64,000 bases of DNA. Source: Pseudoscleropodium purum (lineage: Eukaryota > Streptophyta > Bryopsida > Hypnales > Brachytheciaceae). Of the stretch, positions 1-13,810 are shown piece after piece (positions within the stretch are counted from its first letter, which is position 1; each line of letters begins with the position of its first letter). The notes below the pieces were generated by a model that saw only the letters and a program-made list of their open reading frames with translations, ran no database searches and was not told the origin of the DNA. The stretch covers positions 11,906,501-11,970,500 of the forward strand of contig OZ017799.1 in assembly GCA_963969395.1 (NCBI GenBank), in the 5' to 3' direction. The position numbers and the translations under genes are program-made.

Positions 1-1060
1 AGTACGGCCAACTATCAAAATTTTTTTTTTTTTTTAATTAGTTCTTGAAATGCAAAAAAAGTTGAAAAAAAATTTAATTTTTTTTGAAAGTGACATGACA
101 CTCTTGCAACCACATCAGACTGCACTATTGGCAATGTTCACAGCATTTTCAGGCCATGATAACTTAGTCTCTTATTGCCTTCAAAAATCCTTTAATGGAG
201 TTAGGCTTGACTATAGTTTCGGGGACCCCTTTGGCTAAGAGGCTCAAATTAATCAATCTTTTCAAAAGAACTCACATTATGAGTTAAGCAAGTTAAGAGA
301 GTATATTAGAATAGTAGATTGGACATTGTTGTGCCTTCTTCTTACCTTCAACTACCTCTCAAGGCCATGAGTTCCATCTTTGAAGATAAATATGAACCTT
401 GAGTGGTTTTCTTTAAGGTGTCATGTATGGCGTGTGAGGGTGTTGTTTGTTGTTGATTTCGAGCATGTGGAGGCAAGAAGTTAGTGTGGAAGACTTGGAG
501 TGCAAAAGAGGCTTGCTAGGGACTTTTAGACTTTGGGCCTTGGCTTGGGCCATCATGGTGTCTTTTGACACCTCATTTGAGCCTCCAAAGCCCATACTTT
601 CCACATGTGCGTTTGGAGACTCATCTTTTCAAAGTTAAGTCTCCCACATGATAGAATGAAAGGCGTTTTGCCTTGTGGCTTCATTCCAATATGGCATGCT
701 TTAAAAATTAACGATGTAAACTTAACAATTTTGCATTTGTGAGTTTTTTCTAGTTTCTGTAGGAGTTTTACCTCACCAATATTTACTTAGAAAAGATCAC
801 ACTACATCTATGGGTGTAAATGTTAGCAATGGAAAAATGAGACCTTGTGGCTTCAAATTGAATGTGCTCTAAAAAGTGTTTTGAGGTGTTCTTCATGTGC
901 TAGAATTGCAAACACAACTCAACTTTAAGCACCAAAACTATTTGGAGAACAAGAAAAAATCACCAAGTATACAAAGTCAACGAGTGCTTAATTTTGGAAG
1001 GACAAGCCCATAATCATTTATTTCATGCCTCTATGTCCATCAATTTATTAGCTATCATTT
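1..1060. other. Gene-free AT-rich stretch
   Basis: No credible gene is visible. The open frames present are short (about 60 codons), have no recognisable motif and are of a length expected by chance. Poly-T and poly-A runs occur near the left edge. Confidence 0.5.
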
Positions 1061-1069
1061 CACAACTAG

Positions 1070-1560
1070 ATATGATAAAAAAAATTCATATATAGTTCTT
1101 AGAAATGAAATCATATGCCTACTACAAGTCATAAAAATTTCAAATTTTGGAGTAAAATTTTGAAATTATTGTGAATTGTTTAAGAGAATAAATGGAAAAA
1201 AATTCATATCAAATACAAATAATACTTGAAAAACATGAAATTTTCATCATAGATGTATATTATAGTATATAACATTATAGTATATAACATTATAGTATAA
1301 ATCAAAGTTATTGCGTCATTCTAAATTAGAAAATCAACAAACCATGCTTTCAGGCACAAAGTTCATTTTGTATCAAATATTGAAACTTATGAAATTCTCA
1401 AAAAATTTAATTGAAGTAAAAACTAAACTTGGTATTAAGCTCCATTTCATTAGTTGGAATCAAATTCAAAAATGGCATTTTTATAGCTAAAATTTCACAT
1501 CAAGGATAAATAACAAGAAATGGCCAAAATAAGCTACAAGGGTGATCACTAGATTAACCT
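1070..1560. repeat. Diverged interspersed repeat, copy 1
   Basis: This stretch aligns by eye, in the same orientation, with about 6560-6960. Shared landmarks include TTAGAAAATCAACAAACC and, near the end, the phrase GGCCAAAATA. The similarity resumes at about 2515-2625 (compare 6945-7055). Copy 1 is therefore split by about 950 bp of extra DNA, which includes the CACTA-type element at 1679-2418. The repeat has no coding capacity and its class is unknown. Confidence 0.6.
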
Positions 1561-1678
1561 TTAAATGACATTGTCACCGTTTTTCAGCGAATGAATGACA
1601 AAGGATCTTTGTCTGTAGGACAATCTAAGTAAATTGTTCATCCTTTAAATTTTGAGCAAAAAAGAGAGATTATGCATA

Positions 1679-2418
1679 CACTAGAAGAAAATGAGGGGTC
1701 TTATAATTATAATGTGCAACTCATTTTGTAGTTGCATAGCATGTTTGCAACTTGATTGCAACTTGTAGATTTGTAGATTTTAAAATATTGATCTCAATGA
1801 TTTGTAGATTTTCAAAAAAATTTATCTATCTTTTTTTTAGATTTTTGAATTTCAAATCTACCTTTTTGTAAATTTCAAAGTTTCAAATCTACCTTCAAAA
1901 GTTCAATTTCATAAATTTTAAAATTTCTTGAATTTTAATTACTATTTTTATTTCTACAAATTGTAGAAATTTACAAATTCTATCTAAAGCACTCTCATTG
2001 TAAGACTACAACAACTTACAAGTCTTATATGTTCAATCTAATGGTACTCTTTACAATTAATATGGGACAATTGATATAAGACAAATGGGAATGAACTTTG
2101 AAAGCAACTAAGAAACAACTAGTGTGCAATTAAAAAACAACTAGTGTACAACTAAGAAGCAATTAGGAAATAACTATGGTCATTTTCTAGTTGCATAATG
2201 GTTGTATAGGATAAGCTTACTAGTTGTTTCTTAGTCATTTTTTGCAACTATGAAATGATTGTTTTGCAACTAAAACAATGTATAAGTGTTGTAAAACAAC
2301 AACATGAAACAATTACATTAGATTTGGTGCTAATAGAGTGAAAATTAGTTGCATGATAGATGTATAGGATACTAGTTGCGTAGTAGTCAGTTGTGCCAGA
2401 CCTGTTTTTCTTCTAGTG
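1679..2418. mobile_element. Non-autonomous CACTA (En/Spm) MITE, 740 bp
   Basis: The left end reads CACTAGAAGAAAA and the right end is its reverse complement, TTTTCTTCTAGTG. The element is flanked directly on both sides by ATA (1676-1678 and 2419-2421), the 3-bp target duplication expected for CACTA elements. The interior is AT-rich. It carries many short GCAACT/AGTTGC motifs on both strands, which resemble the subterminal motif arrays bound by CACTA transposases. There is no transposase frame, so the element would depend on an autonomous relative. Confidence 0.85.
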
Positions 2419-2625
2419 ATAGTATTTTGACCTCTAATAAATACTTTTATTTTTTTAAAGTAGATGATGTCATACAATATCAAAAAGGATGATTCTGACA
2501 ATCATGAGCCATGTGTTTAAAGATTAAGCATCTTCTTCTTTACAAAAGTCAATAATACTATAACAAGGGAATTTGCAATACTATTCTTTAAAAATGTACT
2601 CAGACAACTTCTAGAAAATATAGAT

Positions 2626-3400
2626 GAGAAATTGTTCCTATCCATTCTATAGACTCAAATGAAGTCATCTAATAGAGGTTCTGTGTCCTTGGCAATGTTA
2701 TAGGATTAACCCCTAAAAGACCAAGGGTGCAAAAAGATTTGGTGGCCTTGTAATTTTTTAGGAGTTAAACTGAATAGAACATCATCCTTTGTCTTAAGTC
2801 AACTTCACAATATGTTGACTAAGTCGATCGAGAGGCCATGGAATTGAGTGGCCAAACTTTGTTGAAAGTCCAAAGAAATGGGTAATAAATAGGCAAATTC
2901 AATGGCCTCTCAACTATAGTTTGGGTCTCCATAGTTTGGCCACCTAAACTTCTTTTGAGAATTTGTTGCTTTGTGAGCATTTTTTTATTGCCATGTAGGC
3001 AATTTGGAAGGTAATGGCCTTTGGGTTGTGCCTCACTTGTCTACTAATGTGAAGAGTTGAGAGGTTGAACTCTTGGATTCTTGAAAAAATTTGGTGGAAA
3101 TCCATGACCTCTTGACCTTCGGCCATAGTGTGAAGTGGCTCTTAAACCCATTCCTCATGTGAGTGCTTAAACCCCGAACTTTGCTCCAACATTTCAAATT
3201 CATACAAATAAGTTAGAATTCTTCAGAAGGAAAGTGAAGAAAATCCTAATCGCTGGCACACAAGTTAAAAGATGGAGGATTACAAAATCCACACCTAAGT
3301 TACACACGACTGAGTCCAAGAAATAGAACCAAAAAATTTTAATCCAATATTGAGAATTTGAAGAGCTTGGGAATGGCAACCAGGGGATAGGAGCGAAGAT
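2626..3400. other. Gene-free stretch
   Basis: No gene is recognised. At 2705-2726 there is a TTAACCCCTAAAAGACCAAG sequence resembling the left end of the TTAA-flanked MITE family found elsewhere in the window. I could not find its matching right end, so it may be a solo or truncated copy. Confidence 0.4.
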
Positions 3401-6400
3401 CATCTCCGTGTGAATTCAGTTGGTTGTCGGTATTGAGAGGTTACAGAATCATTTGGATGGATTGGGACCAAATATTACCCATTTCGACTCCGAATTCATG
3501 AATCGAATTAAACATCCTATGTAGGCTCGTGACTTCTTTTTAAGGCAAACCAAACTTGACCGTGCAAACAACGGATTATTTGGGCTGCACAACTTTCATT
3601 AGCTTAGTCGTCAATTCAATGCTTGGATGGTTTCAACAAATGATTTTTCATCAATCACAAAGCACACTAAACATGATTTGGATTTCTGTTGTGTACTCAC
3701 ATAGTTACAACTACAGTTTTTGAGGAGGAATTCAAAGTCAGAACGGGAGCAGAGAGCCTTCAAACATCACTAGGAACTCATAAAATACGGACAAATGTTG
3801 TCAGTACTAGTTCACATTGTCATGGAAAATTCTCACAGGTAGCTTTTTCCATCGTGGATAACACGATTTTCTTGCATTGGTAGAGTGATTGACACAATTT
3901 TTGGCATTCGGAATCACGCCAATGGAATGTTTATTCTACATTGTGAATAAAATGAGATTTTGAGCACAAGCACTCATAATCAGATTCTCATCAGGGGTTG
4001 AGCTACGGCAAGGAAAATCAGGCAATAATTTACATGAGAGGACCATTTGTCTTTGAACATATTGCAATATGTTTATCAATCAAGAGTGTTCACTATATTG
4101 ATCAAACATCAGTTTCGTTATTCCACAAGCTAAAAATGGTGTTATATATATAAACTCACAAAGGTTTAATTTCAGGCCACAAACTAGGACATGTCTAGAC
4201 CTTGGTGTCACGATGCACGACCTGAACCAACCCAAAGTAATAGAATATTGCCAATTTCACGAAATTGATGTTAAGAACAGATGAGGCTTAAGAACAGATG
4301 TGACTTTGCATTATAGTATGGAAGCTTCCCTCTAGCACCACAGAAAAAATCCAATTTACAATCTGGACAAATGAACATTAATTTTGTTAAATTGACGATA
4401 ATCCATGCGCCAAAAATTGCACCATTGATCTTCACAAAAACCTAATTTTAGGTCACAATGTAGCATATGAGTAATGAATGCGATCAGCTACGATAGTTCC
4501 AGAGTTGCATAGGTACCCAAACTGCAAACGGCCTATTCAAACAGGTATTCAAGCCTCCAGGTTACTTTCCCTTGTCACAATGTTTGAGTCCATGCTTGCA
4601 ACAACCGATCCAGATCAGCCTAAACTATTAATGGCAATGAGAAGGGTATCCCTGTCGCAATCACACCCACTGCGCAATTGGAGAATTTTCTCTGCGCGGA
4701 TGGGGCTTCACTTGCTCATGGATGTTTTGAGAATGGCATATGAGAGTCATTCCAATGTATTGTGAGGGACGATGTTTGTACAATCACCATTTGGTAACTC
4801 TAACCAGTTAGAACACGTCTTTAATTTTTTGGGGGGGGGAGTTTTTCACAACGAGCACTTGCAAGTGTGACATACAGTTCTGCAATAAAAAATGGATTCA
4901 AGGGATCTGTGCTCTGCAAAAAAATTGTGAGTAAAGATGGGTGATGAGTGATGGACCCCAAGTATATATACGAAGTTTGTGTAGTACCAAATAATGGAGA
5001 AGAAGGAAGAAAAGACGCCGCAATCTGCACCGGTTGCCAGTCAAGTATTGACCAGAAGCTGATCGGTACTGGGTAGCCAAGCAGAGGTAAAATCTAGATG
5101 GATTGCATATAATTATATTGCGCACCTCTCCGCATTCGCCACCAAAATGAGACACGCTCGCTCGTGGCACACTGATAACCTGGTTGTAAAAGTGGCACGG
5201 CACGCTCTGATTGCTAGTGCTGGAGCTTTGGAACTCCAGTGTCTGTTGTGTGCATTTCTATACAGCTTGGCCAGATTGGGTGGAAAGTTCATCAAGTTCC
5301 CATTCTTTTCAACTTTGATTCAAAGGCCCCTGCAGCAGCAGTAAATGGTAGAGCATCAGTAAATAAAAAACCTCTTAATTCTATACAACTCCTGAAACAG
5401 ACAACAAGAACCTTGCTCGAGCAACAAGAAAAATCATATCTGATCCAAAAATATACGTCTTGAGCAGCTAATGGTTTTCCTTGCGCTCTCTGCAACTTCA
5501 CGTCATAATGCATTGCTTGTACGTATATTGCATTGAATTAGAGTAGGGAACTACCTCGGTCATCAGAAACTGCCGGTCTGAACTATGTTGATGATCTGAT
5601 ATATAGGACACGGCATCCACAGCATTAATTTCCGTCATATGGTTCGATCAATTGAGAGGCCGTATTGCTTCTGTTCTCCCCGAATGCGTACCTCGAACAG
5701 ACCAATGAAAATCAGATCGAGCTTGGTGACTCGAAGGTTTTCATGTACAGTACAGCAGGCAGTCTGGAGGACAATCAAGGCACCTTAAATGAAATCAAAT
5801 GAGGAGTTCTTTACTTATGATAGTCCCATTTGTGGATCGGAGTCTGATGCCAAGCGGATCGAATGGACCCGAGAGAGTAACATCGAATTCGATGGCCACG
5901 TCGATCATCATGTTGTGCAACCACAGAGACTCCTTTCAGAGGACTTCTCAATAGACATATATACAACAGGATGCTCTGCATTGAATCCTCCAGCTCCGGT
6001 CAATTGCACTGCCTTAATTGCTGATTTATATATGTATGTATATTTATATCGTGAAAACGGATCTTCCAATCGCACAAACAGAGATTATTTAATTAGAAGG
6101 TTTGTAGCAGTCAGTCATGAAGTTAAATCGCTAGAAATATGCTAGAAAATGGATGCAATGTACAGGCAGAACCATTGAAGAAACATACTGAAATCATTTG
6201 GGTGTGATACTTTGAGTTCTATTGATGTTCTAATTCCTTGGTGCAATGAAACAATAGTCTTTACCTGCAAGTTAGGATACCAACAGAGGCAGGGATGGCG
6301 CGTTTCCCAGTTGCCCAAGGTGTCCGACCCATTTCCAACACTTGAGCAATTTCTCATATCTGGAGCGCAGGTTTCTTGAGTGGGGAAATTTCAAAATAAA
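3400..6400. other. GC-normal island without a recognised gene
   Basis: Base composition is visibly less AT-rich here than in the flanks, as it is around the two real genes. Two frames on the plus strand (4478-4765, 95 codons; 5789-6145, 118 codons) stand out by length and mixed amino-acid composition. I recognise no domain in either, and neither has an obvious splice partner. The island could be a decayed gene, an unrecognised lineage-specific gene, or exons separated by introns. Its right end (about 6328-6390) resembles 14258-14330 in the same orientation. Confidence 0.3.
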
Positions 6401-6559
6401 AATAAAATTCCTCTTCCCATTTCTTCCCATTTGTCTTTATATGGAATTTTCTTTTAATTTCAACCATGCCAACCAATCATTTTGCCTATAATAGATTGGC
6501 TTACTTTAAATATCAATGAAAAAATTTTCATTTAAAAAGAACAAACTCATATGTCTACA

Positions 6560-7055
6560 ATGAGTCTTAAAACTTTTTAATTACTATAAATTTTTTAAGA
6601 AAAAATTAAAAAAAACTCATATCAAATACAAAATATATTTAAAAAAATATGAAAATTTCACTATAAATGTATATTATTAATAGTGCATTGCATCATAGTA
6701 TAAACCAAAATTATTGTGTCATTTTAAAATTAGAAAATCAACAAACCTTACTTATAGACCTAAATTCATATTGCAAAAAAATTGAAATTTATAAATTTTA
6801 CAAATTTTATAATTAGAGTAAAAATTAAACTTGATAGGTTTCATTTTATTAGCTAAACTCAAATTCAAAAAATATCATTTTTTAAGGCTAAAATTTACAT
6901 AAAGTTTAAATAGGAAAAAATGGCCAAAATACACCATAGGTGATTTGTGGATTAAGCACCTTCTTCTTTAAAAAAGTCAATAGTACCATAATGAGGAAAT
7001 TTGCAATACTACTCACTAAAAATGTACTTGAGCAACTTCTAAATTTATTTTGATG
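6560..7055. repeat. Diverged interspersed repeat, copy 2
   Basis: This is the uninterrupted counterpart of the repeat at 1070-1560 plus 2515-2625. Both copies carry the TTAGAAAATCAACAAACC landmark and the CAATACTA...AAAATGTACT landmark near the right end. It is non-coding. Confidence 0.6.
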
Positions 7056-7115
7056 AAATAATATTTTTCATCTTCAACAAACTTTCAAGGTTAAAGACTT
7101 GAAGTGTGCCTTAGA

Positions 7116-7846
7116 GGGTGATTGCAAGAAACACTAGTCCTTTTTGTGTGTCCCCTTAGTCTTGTTGGAGGTGTTTTTACTCATAACTTTTGCAATTTAA
7201 GTGAGTTTTAGCTTAAATTTGAAGAAGAGGTGTGTGTTGTTGATCTAAACATTCCATAATTTTTTCAATTTAAAAAAAATAATTTACTATTTTTAAGGTG
7301 ACATCGATTGATATCTACCTTAGTTGTTTTGGGGGTTCTCAATTCTATTTGGGGACCAAATATGCGACTTTGAAGCCAAGGTTTTGCCATGTTGTAGGTG
7401 GGCTAACATTCTAAAGATATTTGATGAGATTTTTGGCAAAGAGCCCAATGTAAGGGCTGCACATGGGTTAAAAGTGGACACTGTTTGCACAAACACTCTG
7501 AAGAAAGGAAATTTTTTATGATGATTTGTTTTGTCTGTATGGGACCAAAGAAAAGATTAGAAAAATAGATTTTTTTTCTTTGAATTTTTTGAATTTTTTT
7601 ACTATTTTCTAAAGATCAAATTCAAAAACATCTATTTTCTTTGTTTTTTCTAGGCCTCTTTTGTTGTGCATTACTTTTAGAGATAAATTTTTCTAGATCT
7701 AAATTTTCACACATATTCTAATATAAATGCTTTACAAATTATCCATATTTTATAGTATTTAAAAAAAAAATTATTCCCAAAGTCACAGTATTGCAAAAAT
7801 AAAGCCATTTTAAGCCAAAAAACACAATTGTTTCTTGCAATCACCC
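7116..7846. mobile_element. MITE-like element, 731 bp, 18-bp terminal inverted repeats
   Basis: The left end is GGGTGATTGCAAGAAACA and the right end is its exact reverse complement. TAGA lies directly outside each end (7112-7115 and 7847-7850), consistent with a short target duplication. The interior is AT-rich, with a 65-codon frame (7324-7521) that I do not recognise. Termini starting with a G run would suit PIF/Harbinger-like elements, but the flanking repeat appears to be 4 bp rather than the usual 3, so the superfamily is left open. Confidence 0.7.
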
Positions 7847-7859
7847 TAGACTTATAGTT

Positions 7860-8870
7860 AGTTGCTAATCATTATAGAAGTGCTTCAAACTTGTTGCAAA
7901 AGTCTTTGATTTAAAACTATGCATAATTTTGCCTAAATTGTTGCAAAAACTATTGTAATTTCAAATACTTGCAAATACATTCTACAAAGTTAAGTTTACT
8001 AAACAATTGCAAAAATTGTTAGTAGGTTTTTGGACATCATTGCATAATCAATGCAAAAAATCATTACACATTTAGGCTTATATACTAGTATGAAAATTCT
8101 TGTTTCCTTTGCTATTGATTTTGAATTACATTGTTGAATACTAAGTGATGGATTGCATGTCTTTTCATTAACTGAGTTCTAGAAGGCAATTGAGGATTTT
8201 ATGGGAAAAAATTTGCTTAGGCTAGAAGTAGACAAGTGGATCATGATTTGTTTTGAGGTATTCTTTAGAAGGTTGTCTGACTATGAAATGAATGAAATTT
8301 TCTAAATTGGAGCAAGCAAAGTGTACCTTCTACAACAACGTTGCAAAGTTTAGATTTGAATGATATTATTTCAACTACCTATTTAAGTACATTCACATGC
8401 CAATAATATTTCAACTAACAAATTTAATAAATTTAAAAATAAACAATTATGTCAGAATAATTGTCAATCATAGGATAGTTATGAAAACTTAGAAATAGTA
8501 TAAGTGAACCACAACTTTGTACCTTGTGCATTTTTATTTCAAAGATTATACGCAATATAAAAATCTATATACGTGCACAACATATGGGGATTGCTAGATT
8601 TCAAAACTTCACAACCTTACAAAATGGATAGATTGATTAGATTCCAATGACTTCAAAAATCTTGATAAAAAAAAGACTTCTAAAATTTAAATATATTTTA
8701 CTAACAAATTTCTAGATGTAATTCTACATATTGTATAGAGTATGAAACTAAAATCTACATAGTTGAAACAACATTATCCAAATTTCATTTCAATGGCTCT
8801 AAATAAAATTTGAATGTCATTTCAAACTTTCCTACAGAGAAAATCATGTTCCAAATGGCTTTAATTGTTG
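7860..8870. other. Gene-free AT-rich stretch
   Basis: No coding frame or structured repeat was noticed apart from poly-A/T runs. Confidence 0.5.
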
Positions 8871-8875
8871 TTTAA

Positions 8876-10383
8876 CCCCTAAATGCCCAAACAATGTTTT
8901 TTGACAACATAGTGATTTGAAGTAATTCATTACAAATGGATTTTTTTTTTCTTTGAAATTTTCACACAATATGTATCCAAGGAGTAACTTTAAGGCCCAA
9001 CAATTTTCATAACTTTTGACTACACAATTCAAAGTTATTGCATGATGTGTAATTTTCAATACTAAGTGGGCAGCCCAAAAATTTCTTAAAAAATCACTTT
9101 TTTCAAAAATAGAAATTTGAAATTGTTTTTTTAGATATACATATATGTGGAAAGCTTTGAATTGTACCATTTTGATTTATGAGATGAAACTAATGAGGTG
9201 TTCTAATTTGCGGGCAATTAGGATTCCCTACTATAAAATAAACCTTGGAGTCCTTTATTGAACTCAATTTTTAATATTTAAAAAATAAATAAAAGAATAT
9301 GATGCATGTTTTTTATTACTACATTATAATAATTGGGATTGGTATTTTTCAATTTTATAATTAAATTCTTAACAATTTAATATTTTAAATCATTTTCTAT
9401 TTTTTTCCTTATTATTTTTTCCTTATTATTTTTTTCCTTATATGTTGTACAATTCCAAATGATTTGAAATTTTTCAAGCATATAGACAACTTGCCTTAAC
9501 CCTTTAGTGACCGATTGACCACTTTTTGGTCAAATTTAGGATTCTTTGTCTTTTATAGCTCTCAATACAGGGTATTTGAAAAAACCCAAAGAGTAATACA
9601 ATTAGAGCTTTAGCATGTGTTCCAAACAAATCTAGTTTCAAAGAATTATGTGCAGTAACAAGATAGTTGTGTTTGTTGAAAGACAAGAGGGATGACTTGA
9701 GTCATACCTTCTAAGTCGCATATATATTCAGTAACTCATGTGATTTTATTTGAAATTAATGGCTAGGAATAATAGAAATGTTGCCTAGCAACTTCATGAA
9801 TTGTAGAGACATGTTTCAAAAGTTATGGGCAATAATATGTTATGTTGCTTCAATTGAAGGCTATTTCAATGCATCACACTTTGAAGATCACTCACAACAA
9901 ATTGCACCATCAGATCATGTTCAATTTTTTGTTCTTATCACGGATGAAGCCTATGACATCAATTCCTATGGTTTAATCTAGAATTACTTCCTTTGAGTAG
10001 TGATGGAATTTCCCTTTTTCAAATTTGTATTCAAAAACTACACTCGGCCTTCAAATCAACCACGGTCACTAAAGGGTTAAAGAATGAATCTAAAGAGTAA
10101 CAACCATTTTGGACATTTTTTCATACAAATGTGACCTTGTGAAATGCAAATGTCTGATTTTTTGAGGGTCAAAAAAATGATTTTTGTTACTTCGGATGCT
10201 AATATTTTGCAATCTTCAAGGTGGAAAATTCTGAAAATTTTTCAACATCTTTTCAAACCAATGTACAATAAGATCCTAAGGTCACGTGAGTCCAAAAATG
10301 CTTTCCTTCTAAAATTTTGTACTTGTAATAGTAATAGTAGTTTTGGAGTGTTTTGGTGAAAACATAGTCTCCAACCTTTGGGG
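8876..10383. mobile_element. TTAA-flanked piggyBac-like MITE, copy 1 (with nested insertion)
   Basis: The left end follows TTAA (8872-8875) and starts CCCCTAAATGCCC. The right end reads CCTTTGGGG followed by TGAA, a one-base variant of TTAA. The body matches the copies at 34605-35517 (same orientation) and at 12749-13806 and 24152-25074 (opposite orientation). Shared landmarks include AAAGCTTTGAAT, TTGTACAATTCCAA and GTGAAAACATAGTC. The copy is longer than its relatives because a second TTAA element (9500-10076) is inserted in it. There is no transposase, and the short open frames in it are not genes. Confidence 0.75.
9500..10076. mobile_element. Nested TTAA-flanked MITE, 577 bp
   Basis: The ends are CCCTTTAGTGACCG and its exact reverse complement, each bordered by TTAA (9496-9499 and 10077-10080). 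That arrangement is the hallmark of piggyBac-type insertion. The homologous position in the copy at 34605 (about 35203-35215) lacks the insert and reads GCCTTGAAAAATGAATCC, so an empty site is available for comparison. The 67-codon frame at 9778-9981 is not recognised. Confidence 0.8.
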
Positions 10384-10399
10384 TGAAGATGTCATTTTG

Positions 10400-11635
10400 T
10401 CATGGGGTTTGGGTAGTAGTGACAAACTTTGGACTTCAAGTACTGTCATTGGAAATACAACATTCTATTTAGATCACTAATTTAGAACCTTAAATCTAAA
10501 ATCTAAAATCTAATCACATTCTAGATGACAAGTTTGTATTTGTATTACATCTTCAACCTTATGATTCTCATAATTAACGTGAAGCAAGACAATATATATG
10601 AGTTACTAGGTGTAGACTTTGAAGTTCAAACAAATAATATTTGTAAGCCTGAGTCCTTGAATTCATTTATACCTCTTATGATGTGTCATTACAAAAAGCA
10701 ATTACCAAGTTTGTATCAAATTGAGGATTCTAATTTGAGTATTATGAGCTTATAGAAATATTATATGTAAAATTTAAAAAAATTATGTAAAATAGTAGAT
10801 AATCTATTTTCAAAAGAATCAAACCTAAGAAACACATGTATACTAAAAGTTGTGCAAAAAGATAGCATAAAAGGAAATATATGAAATATGCACACTAATG
10901 TTTATATGTTTAATAAATAGTAAAAAGAACCAAAATATAAAGAAATAATTAATAAGCTACATTTTATAACTTAAAAAAAATTGTATTTAATGAGTTTCAT
11001 AAAAAATAATAATAATTCTAAGACATTTTTAATAAGAAAAAAGAAAAAAAACATGTAAATGATGGAAATTTTGGTATTCTTAGAGCATCTCATTTCAATT
11101 TATATTAAAAATCCTAGTATGTGACCTTATGTTTCAATTTGATGTTTATATTTATCTTTCCAAAAATATTAAAACCATATTTACAAATTATTTACAAATA
11201 AAAAGATGTGCAAGGTGTCAAAAAGTTTTGCATATTTTAGTTATGAGTCTTTAGACGTTTGTAGATATATAATATAAATGTTATTCCCCAAATAAAATGC
11301 TTCAACATGAAAAAGGTGGGATATTATAGTAAATGAAAGACATCAAGAATATGTCCTTGATCACTTCTATATTGAAAATGGAAAAGGTAGTTATTGCTTG
11401 TTTTGAGCTCTTTGTTAATGTAAGAAACAATAGCTTTATTGGAAATCCATATATGAAAAATTGATGGAGTACACATGTCATTCAACCATTGGTGGTTACA
11501 TTTTTCTAAAAAAATATGAAAAGGATATAGATGTTAATTTGTCATTAATTCAGAAAATGAGACTAAAATGCCCCAACCCCATATTTGTATTTGTGTGATA
11601 TCAATTTGGCTTACAAACAATACATGACATTTATA
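10400..11635. other. Gene-free AT-rich stretch
   Basis: No gene is recognised. A 76-codon frame (10525-10755) has no motif. A short triplicated TCTAAAATC-type run is present near 10495. Confidence 0.45.
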
Positions 11636-11639
11636 GTGG

Positions 11640-11907
11640 ATTTCATTAAAATGATGGTATTCCATGTGCCATTTTCACACCTTGACATCTAGGACAAGTA
11701 CACATTGCTAACATCTAGGTTAGTTTTAGATTTCAAAAATCTAGGGCTACTATAGATATTAAATTGAGTAGTTTGGAAATCTAGAATTAATATAGATTTC
11801 AAAAATCTAGTTCTGGTATAGATTCTAGTACAACAAAAACAATTTAGACTATATAGTTTGAACTGCTAAAAGTGCCAAATTATTAGAAGACTGCCATTTT
11901 AATGAAA
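11640..11907. mobile_element. Short MITE-like inverted-repeat element, ~270 bp
   Basis: ATTTCATTAAAATG at the left is mirrored by CATTTTAATGAAAT at the right. The interior contains repeated TTTCAAAAATCTAG-type phrases. I could not identify a target duplication with confidence, so the exact ends and superfamily are uncertain. Confidence 0.5.
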
Positions 11908-11909
11908 TT

Positions 11910-12740
11910 GGCCATATTTGAAATTTATTTTTCATATGCCTATATCCATACTTGTATTTTGTATCTTTATTTTATATTTGTATTATGTATCCTATAGCAC
12001 CATCGGCCAAGATTGTTTCTAATGCTTTTGATCTCACTTGCCATTTAGAAATGAGATACTCAAGTTACATAAATAATTAAATTGGTGAAGAAATTTTAAC
12101 ATTGTTGTGAATTAAATTTCCTTTTGTGTAGGAAATTGGATAAAGTATAGCTAATTGTCACCCCTACTTTATTGCATCACAATGCACATATCATCTTCAT
12201 TTGTCAACCTAAATCTATAGTAGAACCATCTATCTCCAACTAAAGAGTAAAGACCCATACCTAACTTCTAGGGTGCATTATTTCCAACCAAGGCTAGAAC
12301 AAATCTTCAACTCAAGCTTTGAATGTATATTTTATCCTTTTCAAAGTTGAGACTAATCGAGTCATGATAGATGTTTCAAAGTAGTGAGTGGGAAAGTAGT
12401 TCTTCAATGATTGAAATTAGGAGATTCTACATATTTGGTATGGATTTGGACAAACTGTCAACTTCTAAAATTCATTGTAATTTCAATCCAAAGCATAAAA
12501 TTACCAAAAAGAATTTCAATCCCCGTAATTTCCACCTTCCAACTTGGTAGAAAATTTACATTGCTTTATACTTCTCCAAAGCATATGTGGAATCGCTAAA
12601 GTGGTTGACTATGGGTGGTTCTACCATAAATCTAAAGTCTTCAATTTTCTCTTATTTACAAATCTCACCCAAATTTCATTGAATAAGAATGGTTATGATT
12701 GATTTAAACTTTGAAATAATGAGGGGATTAATACTAAACC
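11910..12740. other. Gene-free AT-rich stretch
   Basis: No credible gene, repeat or RNA signature was seen. Confidence 0.45.
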
Positions 12741-12748
12741 TTAATTAA

Positions 12749-13806
<1,058 letters not shown>

Positions 13807-13810
13807 TTAT

